Shown here in pieces: positions 45,694 to 55,129 of a DNA stretch of 64,000 nt; the stretch's first letter is position 1; each line of letters begins with the position of its first letter. Both the position numbers and the translations under genes were made by a program. Origin of the DNA: Carettochelys insculpta. Its lineage: Eukaryota; Chordata; Testudines; Carettochelyidae. The stretch covers positions 26,318,598 through 26,382,597 of the forward strand of contig NC_134138.1 in NCBI RefSeq assembly GCF_033958435.1, in the 5' to 3' direction. The notes beneath the pieces are model-generated. The model saw nothing but the letters and a program-made list of their open reading frames with translations. It was not told the DNA's origin and did no database searches.

Positions 45694-46334
45694 GTCTGGA
45701 GCCGTGGCATGTAATAAGGTCTCCGTTTGCCATGTGTGGCGAATAGGAGACAGCATTGTGGCAAATGGGGCTCCTGGAGTGCAGTGTCAGGCCGGAAACT
45801 AAGCGCTTGCCTTGTTGTCCCCACCGGAGTTTGGCACCAGGGCTGGAGCCTGACCCCCTGCTGCAGGGAGACACCGAGTGTGGGGCTTGACCCTGACCCT
45901 GTGATGCGGAGCCCCGCCAGAGCGCAGCACTGTGGCTGGTGTGTGACCCTCTGCCGTGGGGCCCCCACCAGCATGTGGGACCCCTCCAGAGCCCTAGGCC
46001 AGAGCCCGAGCTCCTGCTGCAAGCCCCCCTGGAGCACAGGGCTGGAGCGGGACCCTGCCATGGGGCCTGCTGGAGAGCTGGGCCAGGTGCAGGGCCCCTG
46101 CAGTGGATCTCCTACTGGTAATGGGGGATGCAGGGCAGAGGGGTGGGGAGGCCTAGGCGGCATTCTGCCTCAGAAAGGTTGCTGACTTCTGGGCCAGGGG
46201 GTGGTTGGCTCTGGGGAAGGGACAAGGCATTTATTTAGAGGCAGGAGGGAGGTGGTGTGAATGTGGCAAATAGGAAAAGACGACACCCACAGGTGTGGCA
46301 ATGTTTGAGCTCCTGTTGGATGCCACGGCTCTAA
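45694..46334. mobile_element. Possible hAT element with inverted ends
   Basis: TGGAGCCGTGGCATGTAATA at the left has an inverted partner at the right, TAGAGCCGTGGCATCCAACA when reverse-complemented; further in, TTTGCCATGTGTGGCGAATA and CATTGCCACACCTGTGGG-type text also correspond. GAAAGGTTGCTGACTTCTGG near 46171 looks like another hAT terminus. No 8-bp duplication was found, so nesting or rearrangement is possible. Confidence 0.45.
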
Positions 46335-46339
46335 GGTCA

Positions 46340-46420
46340 CACAGCAGAGCTAGGTACTGAACCTAGATCTCCACTTCTCCGTTAACACACGGTTAACCTT
46401 CACTACCAGCATCTCTTGCT
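46340..46420 (-). repeat. MIR-type SINE fragment
   Basis: GGTCACACAGCAGAGCTAGG followed by TGAACCTAGATCTCC matches the MIR core region in reverse. It abuts the element to its left. Confidence 0.5.
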
Positions 46421-47596
46421 GTTTAGAAGTGTGTCTTCCCAGAACACTGAGATCCTGCTGGCAGAGGTGGTGATGATTCAGGAGATGATACTCGGAGCCA
46501 GCACTGACTCATTTCCCCCATACTGTGGGAAGGGGGCTGCCTTTTGGATGAGATGTAAAAAGTAACTGTGGTTCCTTAAGAGCCAATAGTGCTTTCCAGA
46601 AAAGCAGAGTGATTTACTGTGTTGTTCTAAGCAAATTCTAACAAGTTATTTCTTTCTGCTTACCTGTATTTTCCCAGCAGTTGCCATCTGATGCCATACC
46701 CTTTCCTTTCCACTGTGTAATCTTACTGTGCTATGTTAAATAATAGCAAAGTTCATCATAGAAGTGAGTATATTTTAGAGGTGGATCAATTGCTTTTTGT
46801 TCATTTTTTGGTGCACAAGACTGTAATGAGTTTTACTATCTGCGGAACACATTGAGATACTCTAATAAACGTGCAATGAAAGAGAAAGCAATCACCAATG
46901 ATATTTCATTTATAACATACACCTCTGTCAAGATTGCCAAAGGTGCAAAAGTCATAGGTTGGACGTCCTTCATTCTTTTCCCTTCCATTTATTATACTGG
47001 TGGGAAGATGTTCCAACAAAGAGAGCAGAACTATAAAATGGAGCCAGATTTTTAGATAAATATTATAATTTAAGTAATGTACCACCACTGCGTGTTGTCT
47101 ATGATAATCTCAAGGTATGGTCAAATAGAAATAGCTAATGATCCTTATACTCAATTAAAAAAAAACACCTTGTGCTCTAATTAAACTCTGTTCCAATACT
47201 TATCACAGTTGAAGATCTAGTTTGTTGGATTTCAACTTTAAACCCGCACTGCCAGCACAGCAAGCTAATACAATTGAATCCCCTTTATGTTTACAAAATG
47301 TGTACCACAGGAACTACAGAAAAAAAAAAAATCTAGCAGGAACAAAAACATTTACTGGCTGAATGAGAGGGCGAGGGAGCTGGTTGCTACCTGGTCTCGT
47401 TAGGGCTGTAGCTGTTGATCCCAGATTTAAATGGCCATCTCCTTAAGAAGAGCATGCTGGGAAAGGCTATCTGCTCCTCCTTCACTCTCTCTTTCCTGCC
47501 CCCAAAATAATGAATTAAATTATGGAATGGATTAGTATCTGCATTAGTGTCTGGTCGCAGATCTGCTTACTGTTAGTGGCTAATTTCCTAGCACTC
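46421..47596. other. No gene or repeat recognised
   Basis: AT-rich sequence, short open frames only. A-run at 47320-47332. Confidence 0.4.
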
Positions 47597-47599
47597 TAA

Positions 47600-48015
47600 A
47601 GTTGGATCTACACTACAGAGTTCTGTCAACAGAAGAGGCCTTCTGTCAACAAAACTAGGGAGCATCCACCCCACAAATATGTTCTGTCAATAATCTGTCG
47701 ACAGAATGCAGCAGTTGTCCCAGCAAAGTTCTGTCTTGACTGTACGAGGCATAGCACCTCTGTCGACTCATTCTGTCGACAAAAAGTAGTGTAGACGCTC
47801 TGGGGACCCCTCTGTTGATAGAGTAGGCTTCCGGTTCACTGGTTGGCTGTTCTGTCATAGAGGGCTGGGCAGTCTGGCCACCCTCTGTCAAAAGAAGGTG
47901 TTGACAGGGGGATCCGGTACTAGGTGTGGACATATTTTGTAGACAGAGGTTCTGTCGGTAAATATCTGTCAGCAGTGACTTCTGTTGACAGATCTCTGTA
48001 GTGTACACACAGCCT
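47600..48015. mobile_element. Harbinger-like MITE, 416 bp, TSD TAA
   Basis: The left end AGTTGGATCTACACTACAGAG pairs with the reverse complement of the right end, AGGCTGTGTGTACACTACAGA. TAA flanks both sides (47597-47599, 48016-48018), the duplication most typical of Harbinger. The interior repeats TCTGTC(A/G)ACAGA many times, giving several overlapping short hairpins rather than one long one. Confidence 0.85.
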
Positions 48016-48018
48016 TAA

Positions 48019-48785
48019 GGTAACATAGAATAGGAATAAAGCACCATGCTTGGTGCTATTAACATTTATGGTAAGTATCTCAGGGAATTCAACTGACAGA
48101 TGAACTGCCTGGGATCTGCCAGGCTTTGACTTCAGTGGTGCAGGATTACACTTCAGGTTCATAATTGAAGTCCCAACTTGATGTTAGTGTGATGTTATGA
48201 ATGTAAACTCTCAGATCATAAAATAATAATGTTTGGGTCACAGTAACTTACCCTGACAGGGAATTTCCCACAGGCCAATTTACCTCTATAATCTAGCAGT
48301 CTAAAGCTTGTTTGTTGTGTGTGGTATGGCTAGATGACTGAGGGACTGGTAAAGCGCTTTCTACCTAGGCTATAGGTTCAAATCCAGCCCCAGCCAGTTG
48401 CAGAATTAACAACTGTTTGCTTGCTTATGTGACACTGAATGGTTGACTCTGTTCAGTTGCTCATAGATGGATGCTTGTTTGGAGCTGCCACCTTCTGGGA
48501 CAGAGACAAGCTATCTTCTAACAGCAGAGTGGTATGGTATAGTTTGTGTTGCTACAATAGCTGTTCTTTGATTGGGATGCTAAGCTCCCACTTTCAGTAA
48601 GGGCCATCAGCAAACTCAACAAAAGAGAGACGATTAGCTCATGAATAATTTCTCCAATTTATTCTGATTAGTGAGTGCAAAAATAAATATTAGTTGAGTG
48701 GTGTTATAGTTGGCCCCCTCTTAGCAATAGTATAACCATTTAATCAAAGACTTTTATCATAGCTACATATCAAGGGAGAAATAGT
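48019..48785. other. No gene seen; tRNA-like SINE text at 48330-48480
   Basis: GACTGAGGGACTGGTAAAGC followed by GGTTCAAATCCAGCC has the spacing of tRNA boxes A and B and may be an old tRNA-derived SINE. A similar GTTCAAATCCAG occurs near 2924. No body or ends could be fixed. Confidence 0.35.
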
Positions 48786-48911
48786 GGAGAAACACAATCC
48801 AAGTGTGTGGACAGTGAGAGAAGCAGCTTTATTTCTAAGGTCCACACCCAGACATTACAATCAAACCAGCTGACAAAGGGGATGCTGTTGTCATCATGAA
48901 TAAGTCAGACT

Positions 48912-49907
48912 ATGAACAGAAGGCAGCCAGACAGCTCTCCAGCATTTTACAGACCTGTCTCTGCTGAGCCCACTTTGGAATTCCAAAGGAAATTACAACA
49001 ACTACTTAAGGAACTCCCTGCCGCTACTCAGGACCTTATTCACTCAGACACACCATCTGAGCCCCAGCCTGGATTATTCTATTTACTTCCCAAAATCCAC
49101 AAACCTGGAAACCCTGGATGCCCTGTCATTTTGGGTATTGGCACCCTTACCACTGGACTATCTAGTTATGCGGACTCCCTCCTCAAACCCTATGCCACCA
49201 ACACTCCCAGTTATCTCAGAGCTACCACTGACTTCCTGAGGAAATTACAAAACATCGGAAAAGTTCCTGACAACGCCATCCTTGCCACAATTGATGTAGA
49301 GGCTCTGTACACTAATCTTCCACACAAAGATGGGTTACAAGCAATCAGGAACACCATCCCTGATGTCACCAGAGCCAGTCTGGTGTTTGACCTCTGTAAC
49401 TTTGTTCTCACCCACAATTATTTCCGATCTGGGGACAATTTATACCTCCAGATTAGTGGAACTGCTATGGGCACCCGTACAGCCCCACAATATGCTAATA
49501 TATTTATGGCTGACCTGGAACAACGATTCCTCAGCTCTTGTCCCCTATTACCCCTGCTCTACTTAAGATACATTGATGACACCTTTATGATTTGGACCCA
49601 TGGTACAGAGACTCTAGAAGAATTCCACAGAGACTTTAACAATCTGCACCCCACCATCAACTTATGCCTCGATTACTCCACGCGAGAGGTACATTTCCTG
49701 GACACTGCAGTACAAATCAAGGATGATCTGATCAGTACCACACTGTACTGGAAACCCACTGATCTCTATATTTACCTACACGCTTCCAGTTTCCATCCTG
49801 CACACAAAACTAGAGCCATTGTTTACAAGCCCTTAGGTACAATCGCATTTGCTCTGATCCGACTGACAGAGACCAAAAACTACAAAATCTTTAGCAAAGA
49901 TTCATAA
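48912..49907 (+). pseudogene. PLE reverse transcriptase, frameshifted
   Basis: The longest open piece of the PLE (331 codons). Reverse transcriptase blocks in order: LLPKIHKPG at residues 58-66, ATIDVEALYTNLP at 125-137, ISGTAMGT at 181-188, RYIDD at 219-223 with both catalytic aspartates, HFLD at 261-264 and LYWKPTDLY at 278-286. The reading frame of the conserved N-terminus (KPADKG) differs from this one and ends in a TGA at 48965-48967, so a frameshift lies near 48920-48950 and the Met at 48912 is not the native start. A second frameshift at about 49830-49850 separates the linker and endonuclease. The catalytic core residues are intact, but the gene is broken. Confidence 0.9.
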
Positions 49908-50400
49908 ACCCTAATTACACACCAGGAGAAATAAAAAAACAAATCGACAGGTCCAGACAAATACCCAGGACCAGCTGCTCCAAGATAGGCCCAAAAAAGC
50001 CAAGAACAGAACACCACTGGTCATCACCTACAGCACCCAACTCAGACCACTGCAACGAATTATTAAAGACCTACAACCTATCCTTAATCAGGATGCCACA
50101 CTCCAGAAGGCCCTAGGTGACAGGCCTGTTCTCTCCTACAGACAACCTCCCAGTCTTATGAGGATTCTCACCAACAGCCACTGGCTATACCGCAGGAACA
50201 CCACTCCCTTGCAACAAAGCCTGCTGCCAGCTTTGTCCACATACCTTTTCTGGAGATACCATCACTGGACCTAACTAGGTTATTCACCTAATCACGGGCA
50301 CCTTCTCATGTTCCTCAACTAACATCATATATGCCGTCATATGCCAACAATGCCCAGATGCTTTGTATATTGGACAGACTTCAAAATCTCTTAGACAAAG

Positions 50401-50425
50401 TAACAGAGAGGAAGCTGTGCTAGTC
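50401..50425 (-). mobile_element. 25-nt PLE tail micro-insertion, 9-bp TSD
   Basis: Inside the GIY-YIG domain, TAACAGAGAGGAAGCTGTGC plus TAGTC is the reverse complement of the last nucleotides of a PLE tail (compare GACTAGCACGGCTTCCTCTC at 33946-33965). TAGACAAAG stands on both sides (50392-50400, 50426-50434). Removing insert and one copy restores the normal spacing of the endonuclease motif between YIGQTSKSLRQ and its R-I-N-x-H-K continuation, so the insertion is later than the host PLE. Confidence 0.85.
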
Positions 50426-50924
50426 TAGACAAAGAATTAATGGGCACAAAACAGACATAAAAACACTCCTGATCCACAAACCTGTTAGCTGGCATTTTAA
50501 TGGAGTGGGCCATATCTGTTAATGACTTAAGAGTTTGCATATTACTGAAGAGGAATTTTCACACTACTTTGGAAAGAGAGGCTGCTGAACTCTCTTTTAT
50601 ATTCAAATTTGACACATTAACACGTGGTTTGAACCAGGATGGGAATTGTCTGGGACACTATAGGGGCTCGTTGCATACTTGGCTTAATCTAATTCTTGAC
50701 TCCCCCCGACTTCTGCCCCTCTACTCTCTGATTTGCTCACCTTGATCATTTTTTTTCTGATTTGTCCACCTTGTTTCCTGTTTTTGGTTCTCTGTGCCTT
50801 AAATATTGAGTCTGTTCTGGTGTGGCTATGGTCCGAAGAAGTGGGTCTGTCCCACGAAAGCTCACCTAATAAATTATTTTGTTAGTCTTTAAAGTGCTAC
50901 TTGACTGCTTTTTTGATCTGCAGA

Positions 50925-51715
50925 GGTATTTATGCTTCTAACTTCCATTGAAATTGGTGGAAATTAGGAGCCTAAATACTTTTGAGGATCTAGGTTTGGC
51001 TCTCTTGGCTTTTGAGAATCTAAATAGTTTCAACTTTCACATTAATTTCATGCAGTTTTCCACTTTGAGTAGTCACATATTTCTAACAGAACAATCCCTC
51101 AACTCTACATTAAAGCCTACAAGGTTGTATGCAACATGTATCTCCAGTATCTCAAAAAGTCTCTCTGTTGTTACAGGTCACTTTGACAGATTCAGCTTGA
51201 CATTTTTTCTGTATATTGCACTCTAAAACCAGGATGTCCCACTCCCTACTGTAGTGGATGCTGACATTTTGTGTTTCCAGAGGAGAACACCTGACTTCTT
51301 GTTTTGTTATTTAATTGAAAATAAAGATTATCCTGACTGGAAGGATTTGGTTGCTGTTCATCATTGGAAATTCTGTGTTTTCCTCCAAATATCACACCCT
51401 TGGTTGTTTCTTAAATCCCTCAGTTCAAAGGGACAGACTAGTAGTCTTCTGTTAGTAATTTAAGGAACCTTCACCTCAAAAACATTTCCTCCTGTCAACT
51501 TTCTCTGCACTGGTGTCTTGCCTTGTTCAACTACCGCATTAGCAAATAGTGAAGACTAACACCTTCAATGTTATTTGTTGCCAGAGCAGAAATGGCAAAG
51601 GAAAGTGTGCTATTTTCTCACTGGTGGAAAGAGTAAGAATTATTATGGGCAGCCATAACACTGAACCTTAGTGATTAACCTTACAAGAAGCAGTTCTGAT
51701 ACCAGACTGGGGTGT
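50925..51715. other. No gene or repeat recognised
   Basis: AT-rich sequence with short open frames only. Confidence 0.4.
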
Positions 51716-51717
51716 GT

Positions 51718-52113
51718 GGCTCTGTCTACACGGGCACAAATCTTCGAAATAGCCATATTTCAAAGATTAGTAATGAGGTGCTGAACTGAATATTCAGCAC
51801 CTCATTAACATTAGGATGCTTCTGGCCGTGGCGCTTCAAAAGCGTGCGGCTCGGCGCAGCTACACCAGGGGTCCTTTTTGAAAGGACCTGCACCTTTTGA
51901 AATCCCCTGATTCTGATCAGTGAGCAGGAAAAGGACCCCTGTGTACCTGTGCCTAGCCGTGTGCTTTCAAAAGTGGCGCTTTTGAAGCACCATGGCCAGA
52001 AGCGTCCTAATGCTAATGAGGCGCTGAATATTCAATTCAGCGCCTCATTAGTAATCTTCAAAATGACCATTAACATGGCTATTTCGAAGATTTGTGCCCG
52101 TGTAGACACACCC
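51718..52113. mobile_element. Fold-back MITE, about 396 bp
   Basis: The left end GGCTCTGTCTACACGGGCAC pairs with the reverse complement of the right end, GGGTGTGTCTACACGGGCAC. Inner ATTCAGCACCTCATTA and its mirror flank a centre near 51915. Its right end overlaps the CCT that serves as target duplication of the next element. Confidence 0.8.
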
Positions 52114-52114
52114 T

Positions 52115-52538
52115 GGCTACATCTACACTAGCCAAAAACTTCAAAATGTCCATTTTGAAGTTTACTAATGAAGCACTGCAATATATATTCAGTGCCTCAT
52201 TAGTGCGTGGGAAGCCACGGCACTTAGAAATTGACGCGGCTCGCTGCTGCGCGGCTTGTCCAGATGGGACTTCTTTTCGAAAGGACCCCAGCTACTTCGA
52301 AGTCCCCTTATTCCTATGAGCAGATGGGGATAAGGGGACTTCGAAGTAGCCGGGGTCCTTTCAAAAAGGAGCCCCGTCTGGACGAGCCGCACGGTGGCGA
52401 GCCGCATCAATTTCGAAGTGCTGTGGCCGCCCTCTTGCTAATGATGCGCTGAATATGTATTTCAGCACTTCATTAGTAAACTTCGAAATGACCATTTGCA
52501 TGGCCATTTCGAAGTTTTTGGCTAGTGTAGACACAGCC
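52115..52538. mobile_element. Harbinger-like fold-back MITE, 424 bp, TSD CCT
   Basis: Same family as 1352-1787 (ends GGCTACATCTACACTAGCC and GGCTAGTGTAGACACAGCC). CCT on both sides (52112-52114, 52539-52541). Near-continuous palindrome with centre at about 52320. Confidence 0.9.
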
Positions 52539-52541
52539 CCT

Positions 52542-52954
52542 GGGTGTGTCTACACTTGCATTCCTCTTTCGAAAGAAGCATGCAAATGAGGAAATTGAAA
52601 ATGCAAATGAAGTATGAATTTGCATATTTGACACCTCATTTGCATATTCTAATTTCGAAAGAGCGTCTTTTGAAAGACGAGAGCCAGTGCAGATGCTACT
52701 CTTTCAAAAGTAAGCCCCATCTTTGAAAGAATCTCTCTTCCCTTTATTTAATGGGAAGAAGGATTCTTTCGAAGATGGGGTTTACTTTCAAAAGAGTTGT
52801 GTCTACACTGGTTTTCTTCTTTTGAAAGAAGCGCTTTCAAAATAAGAACATGTGAATGAGAATCCAAATATGCAAATATGCACCTCATTTGCATTTTCAA
52901 TTTCCCTCATTTGTGTACCTCTTTCAAAAGAGGAATGCAAGTGTAGACACACCC
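52542..52954. mobile_element. Fold-back MITE, 413 bp, TSD CCT
   Basis: The left end GGGTGTGTCTACACTTGCAT pairs with the reverse complement of the right end (same 20 nt). Subterminal TCCTCTTTCGAAAG, TTTGCAT and a central CTTCCCTTTATTTAATGGG loop. CCT on both sides (52539-52541, 52955-52957). It abuts the previous element with only the shared CCT between. Confidence 0.9.
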
Positions 52955-53147
52955 CCTCTGTGTGATATCTTGACTGTTCAATTCAGGGCTTAATGCAGCA
53001 GTCACTGGTGGGACTCATGTCCTATATGGCTGCTCCTTCAGAGTGTGTTGGTGAATATCAGGTGGGTTCAACTGCTTTATAAGGCTACATTTACACTGTG
53101 CCCATAATTTGAAATAAGTGTAAGGAATGTGCCAACAGGAGCACAAA

Positions 53148-54869
53148 TGTAACCCTTCTGCTTCAACGATTTGGCAGTAACCAGGGCAAGGTTCAACATC
53201 TAGGGGTTCCTTTTCATCCGTCTCACACAGAGCTGGCTCGATGGAGATGATATGCAAGGTGAAGGTGTCACTGATGCCCAGGACATCCCTGTGTGTGAGC
53301 AAGAGATAGAAGGGCCTATGCCAGTATAAATGGAATCCTCGGGAGGGCCCCCTTGCTCCTGTCCTCAGGAGAGGCTCTCACCGCCCCCGTTTTGCCCACG
53401 CTCAGTAGGCAATATAGATTTATAAAGCCCGTAAATAGACTAACTTTCGAGGCACCTGGAGTGGTTGGGGAGGATGTACTACACCTGGCACACAGACTTG
53501 TGGAAGCTGTAGTGTGTTTTCTCAGACCCTTAGAAGGGTATTCATGTGGATGGTATAATGAGAAGTGTGATTTACGGGTCGATAAATTCTTGGCTGGGGG
53601 GAGGATGTCAGGAATGTGGCAGCAGGAGCTCAATACTGCTGAAGGAGTTGGTGAATGTGTTCTGCAGAGATCATTTGCGTGAAAATACAAAGGTGTGCTG
53701 AAGGAGTTGGGGAATGTGTCCTGCAGAGATCATTTGCATGCAAATACAAAGGTGTGCATATGTAATGCCTTGTAAACAAACCCTAATGGGAGCAGGCAAA
53801 GCAATGAGGTTTTGTGTATTGTAAACAGCATGTTGTTGTAAAGTCACAATTTATGCTATCACCCAGTGTAAAAATTGTGGAGTCTCAACAATGCTTGAAG
53901 TTTTTGAGGAGTACAGGGCAGTCATAACTACTGTGTAAGATATGGATTTCATAGGGCTCCCCCCAAAGCATTATGGAAAAAAAAAGGGGGAGGCATAGTG
54001 GCTGTACCAGCTATCTGGAAGTCTTTTGGCTATACAGCTGTAAGACTGGTTTGACAAGTTCTCCCCCGACTCTTCAGAGGTAGACCTAAACACGGGTCTG
54101 TAGTTATTCTGTGAGAATCTACCTTGGTAGATCCTGAGATGCTGTGGCTAGGCACAGAGCTGAATGCCACTATGAGCTGAAATCACTGAGAGCTGGAATC
54201 ACAGGGTTTTGCCTACAGCAAAACCCACAAGATAGCAGCAGATGGATGGACGGTAGGAGGAGCAGTGGGCAACCAGCAGGTGGGACCAGCAAATGGCTGG
54301 CAGGAGAAGCAGCGAGTGGCTGGCAGGAGCAACTGGCGGCTGGCTGATATTTCAGCTGGCAGGGAGCAAGTGGAATGCCAGATCAGAGTAAAGGTGGCAG
54401 TGCCTCAGGTTCAATGAGGGAATGCATCAGGGTGATGTGTCAGGGCCTCCACGGACTGGACCAAGTTGTAAGTGGGGCATTTGAAAGGGGGGTATGAAGA
54501 AAGTTTGGGTGTGTGGATTGGCTGCTCACAGTATTGTACTGGTGAGACTGAGAGGCAAAGGACCCTGCTGAATTCATTTGAGCTGGGACGGTTACTTGAG
54601 GATTGGTTATGAGCTCTGGGTGTGGTATTTTCCCAAGCTTATGCCATATGACTTTTCTGCCTCTTTCATTAAAAGTTTCTTTTCTACACTCAGACTCTGT
54701 GCTTGTGAGTGGGGAAGCATTGCCTCTCTGAGGTGCCCAGGGGTGTGTGAATTTCCCAGGCTACTGGCTGGGGTCTTGAGCTGGTTCTGTGTGAGATGGA
54801 TGAAAAGGAACCCCTAGATGTTGAACCTGGCCCTGTTTGCTGATGACTTCTTCTGGCAGAAGGGTTACA
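53148..54869. mobile_element. LTR retroelement fragment with inverted LTR ends
   Basis: The right part looks like the 3' portion of an LTR on the plus strand: TTTCATTAAAAGTTTCTTTT, then CTCAGACTCTGTGCTTGTGA, AAGGAACCCCTAGATGTTGA and terminal CAGAAGGGTTACA at 54869. The left part begins TGTAACCCTTCTG at 53148 and carries the reverse complement of the same terminal block (CATCTAGGGGTTCCTTTTCA near 53199). A purine run GGAAAAAAAAAGGGGGAGG near 53976 could be a polypurine tract. No gag or pol motif was recognised inside. The class (ERV or Gypsy) is undetermined. Confidence 0.55.
53638..53755. repeat. 59-bp tandem duplication
   Basis: GCTGAAGGAGTTGGTGAATG ... AAATACAAAGGTGT occurs twice head to tail (53638-53696 and 53697-53755) with only a few mismatches. 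It lies within the LTR-derived segment. Confidence 0.9.
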
Positions 54870-55129
54870 TACATAGGTTACATACATACATGTAGTTTGC
54901 GCTACACAAATTGTGCAGCCTATTTTGAGTTAATTTCAAAATAGGTTATTTCGGTATTTGGGGCTGCCAAATGTTGGAATACTGAACTATTTCAAGGCAT
55001 CCCTTACTCCTCCAGCAATGAGGTGTAGTGGGATTCCGAAATAGCATGTCTGGTATTTCCAAATGCCAGGTGCGTGTCATAGATGCAGATATCCCGAAAT
55101 AGCTCTGCAATGTTAACATAGCCTAAGAG

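Larger units (their letters stand above)
48790..50919 (+). mobile_element. Penelope-like retroelement, degraded
   Basis: PLEs are retroelements with a telomerase-related reverse transcriptase and a GIY-YIG endonuclease. Order here: N-terminal KPADKGDAVVIMNKSDY (48866-48916), reverse transcriptase (48912-49907), linker with IIKDLQPILNQD (about 50062-50097), ALGDRPVL, a Cys cluster, GIY-YIG (IIYAVICQQC to YIGQT, about 50326-50385), 3' UTR, and the tail with GAAGAAGTGGGTCTGTCCCA and TTTAAAGTGCTACTTGACTG. At least two frameshifts and several stops make it inactive. The tail stops at CTTTTTTG (50915), about 38 nt short of the full terminus seen at 33974. Confidence 0.9.
53083..55123. mobile_element. 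Harbinger-like MITE split by LTR-derived DNA, TSD TAA
   Basis: The left end GGCTACATTTACACTGTGCC and right end GCAATGTTAACATAGCC are inverted, with TAA on both sides (53080-53082, 55124-55126). The left arm runs for about 40-65 bp and the right arm (from about 54895) for about 230 bp, carrying CAAAATAGGTTATTTCGG and GAAATAGC motifs. Everything between is foreign. Confidence 0.7.

Noticed and set aside
53316..53690. Open frames of 109-124 codons on both strands in the LTR segment
   Set aside because: Low-complexity Ser/Thr/Pro composition on one strand, nothing recognisable on the other. I could not tie either to gag, pol or env.
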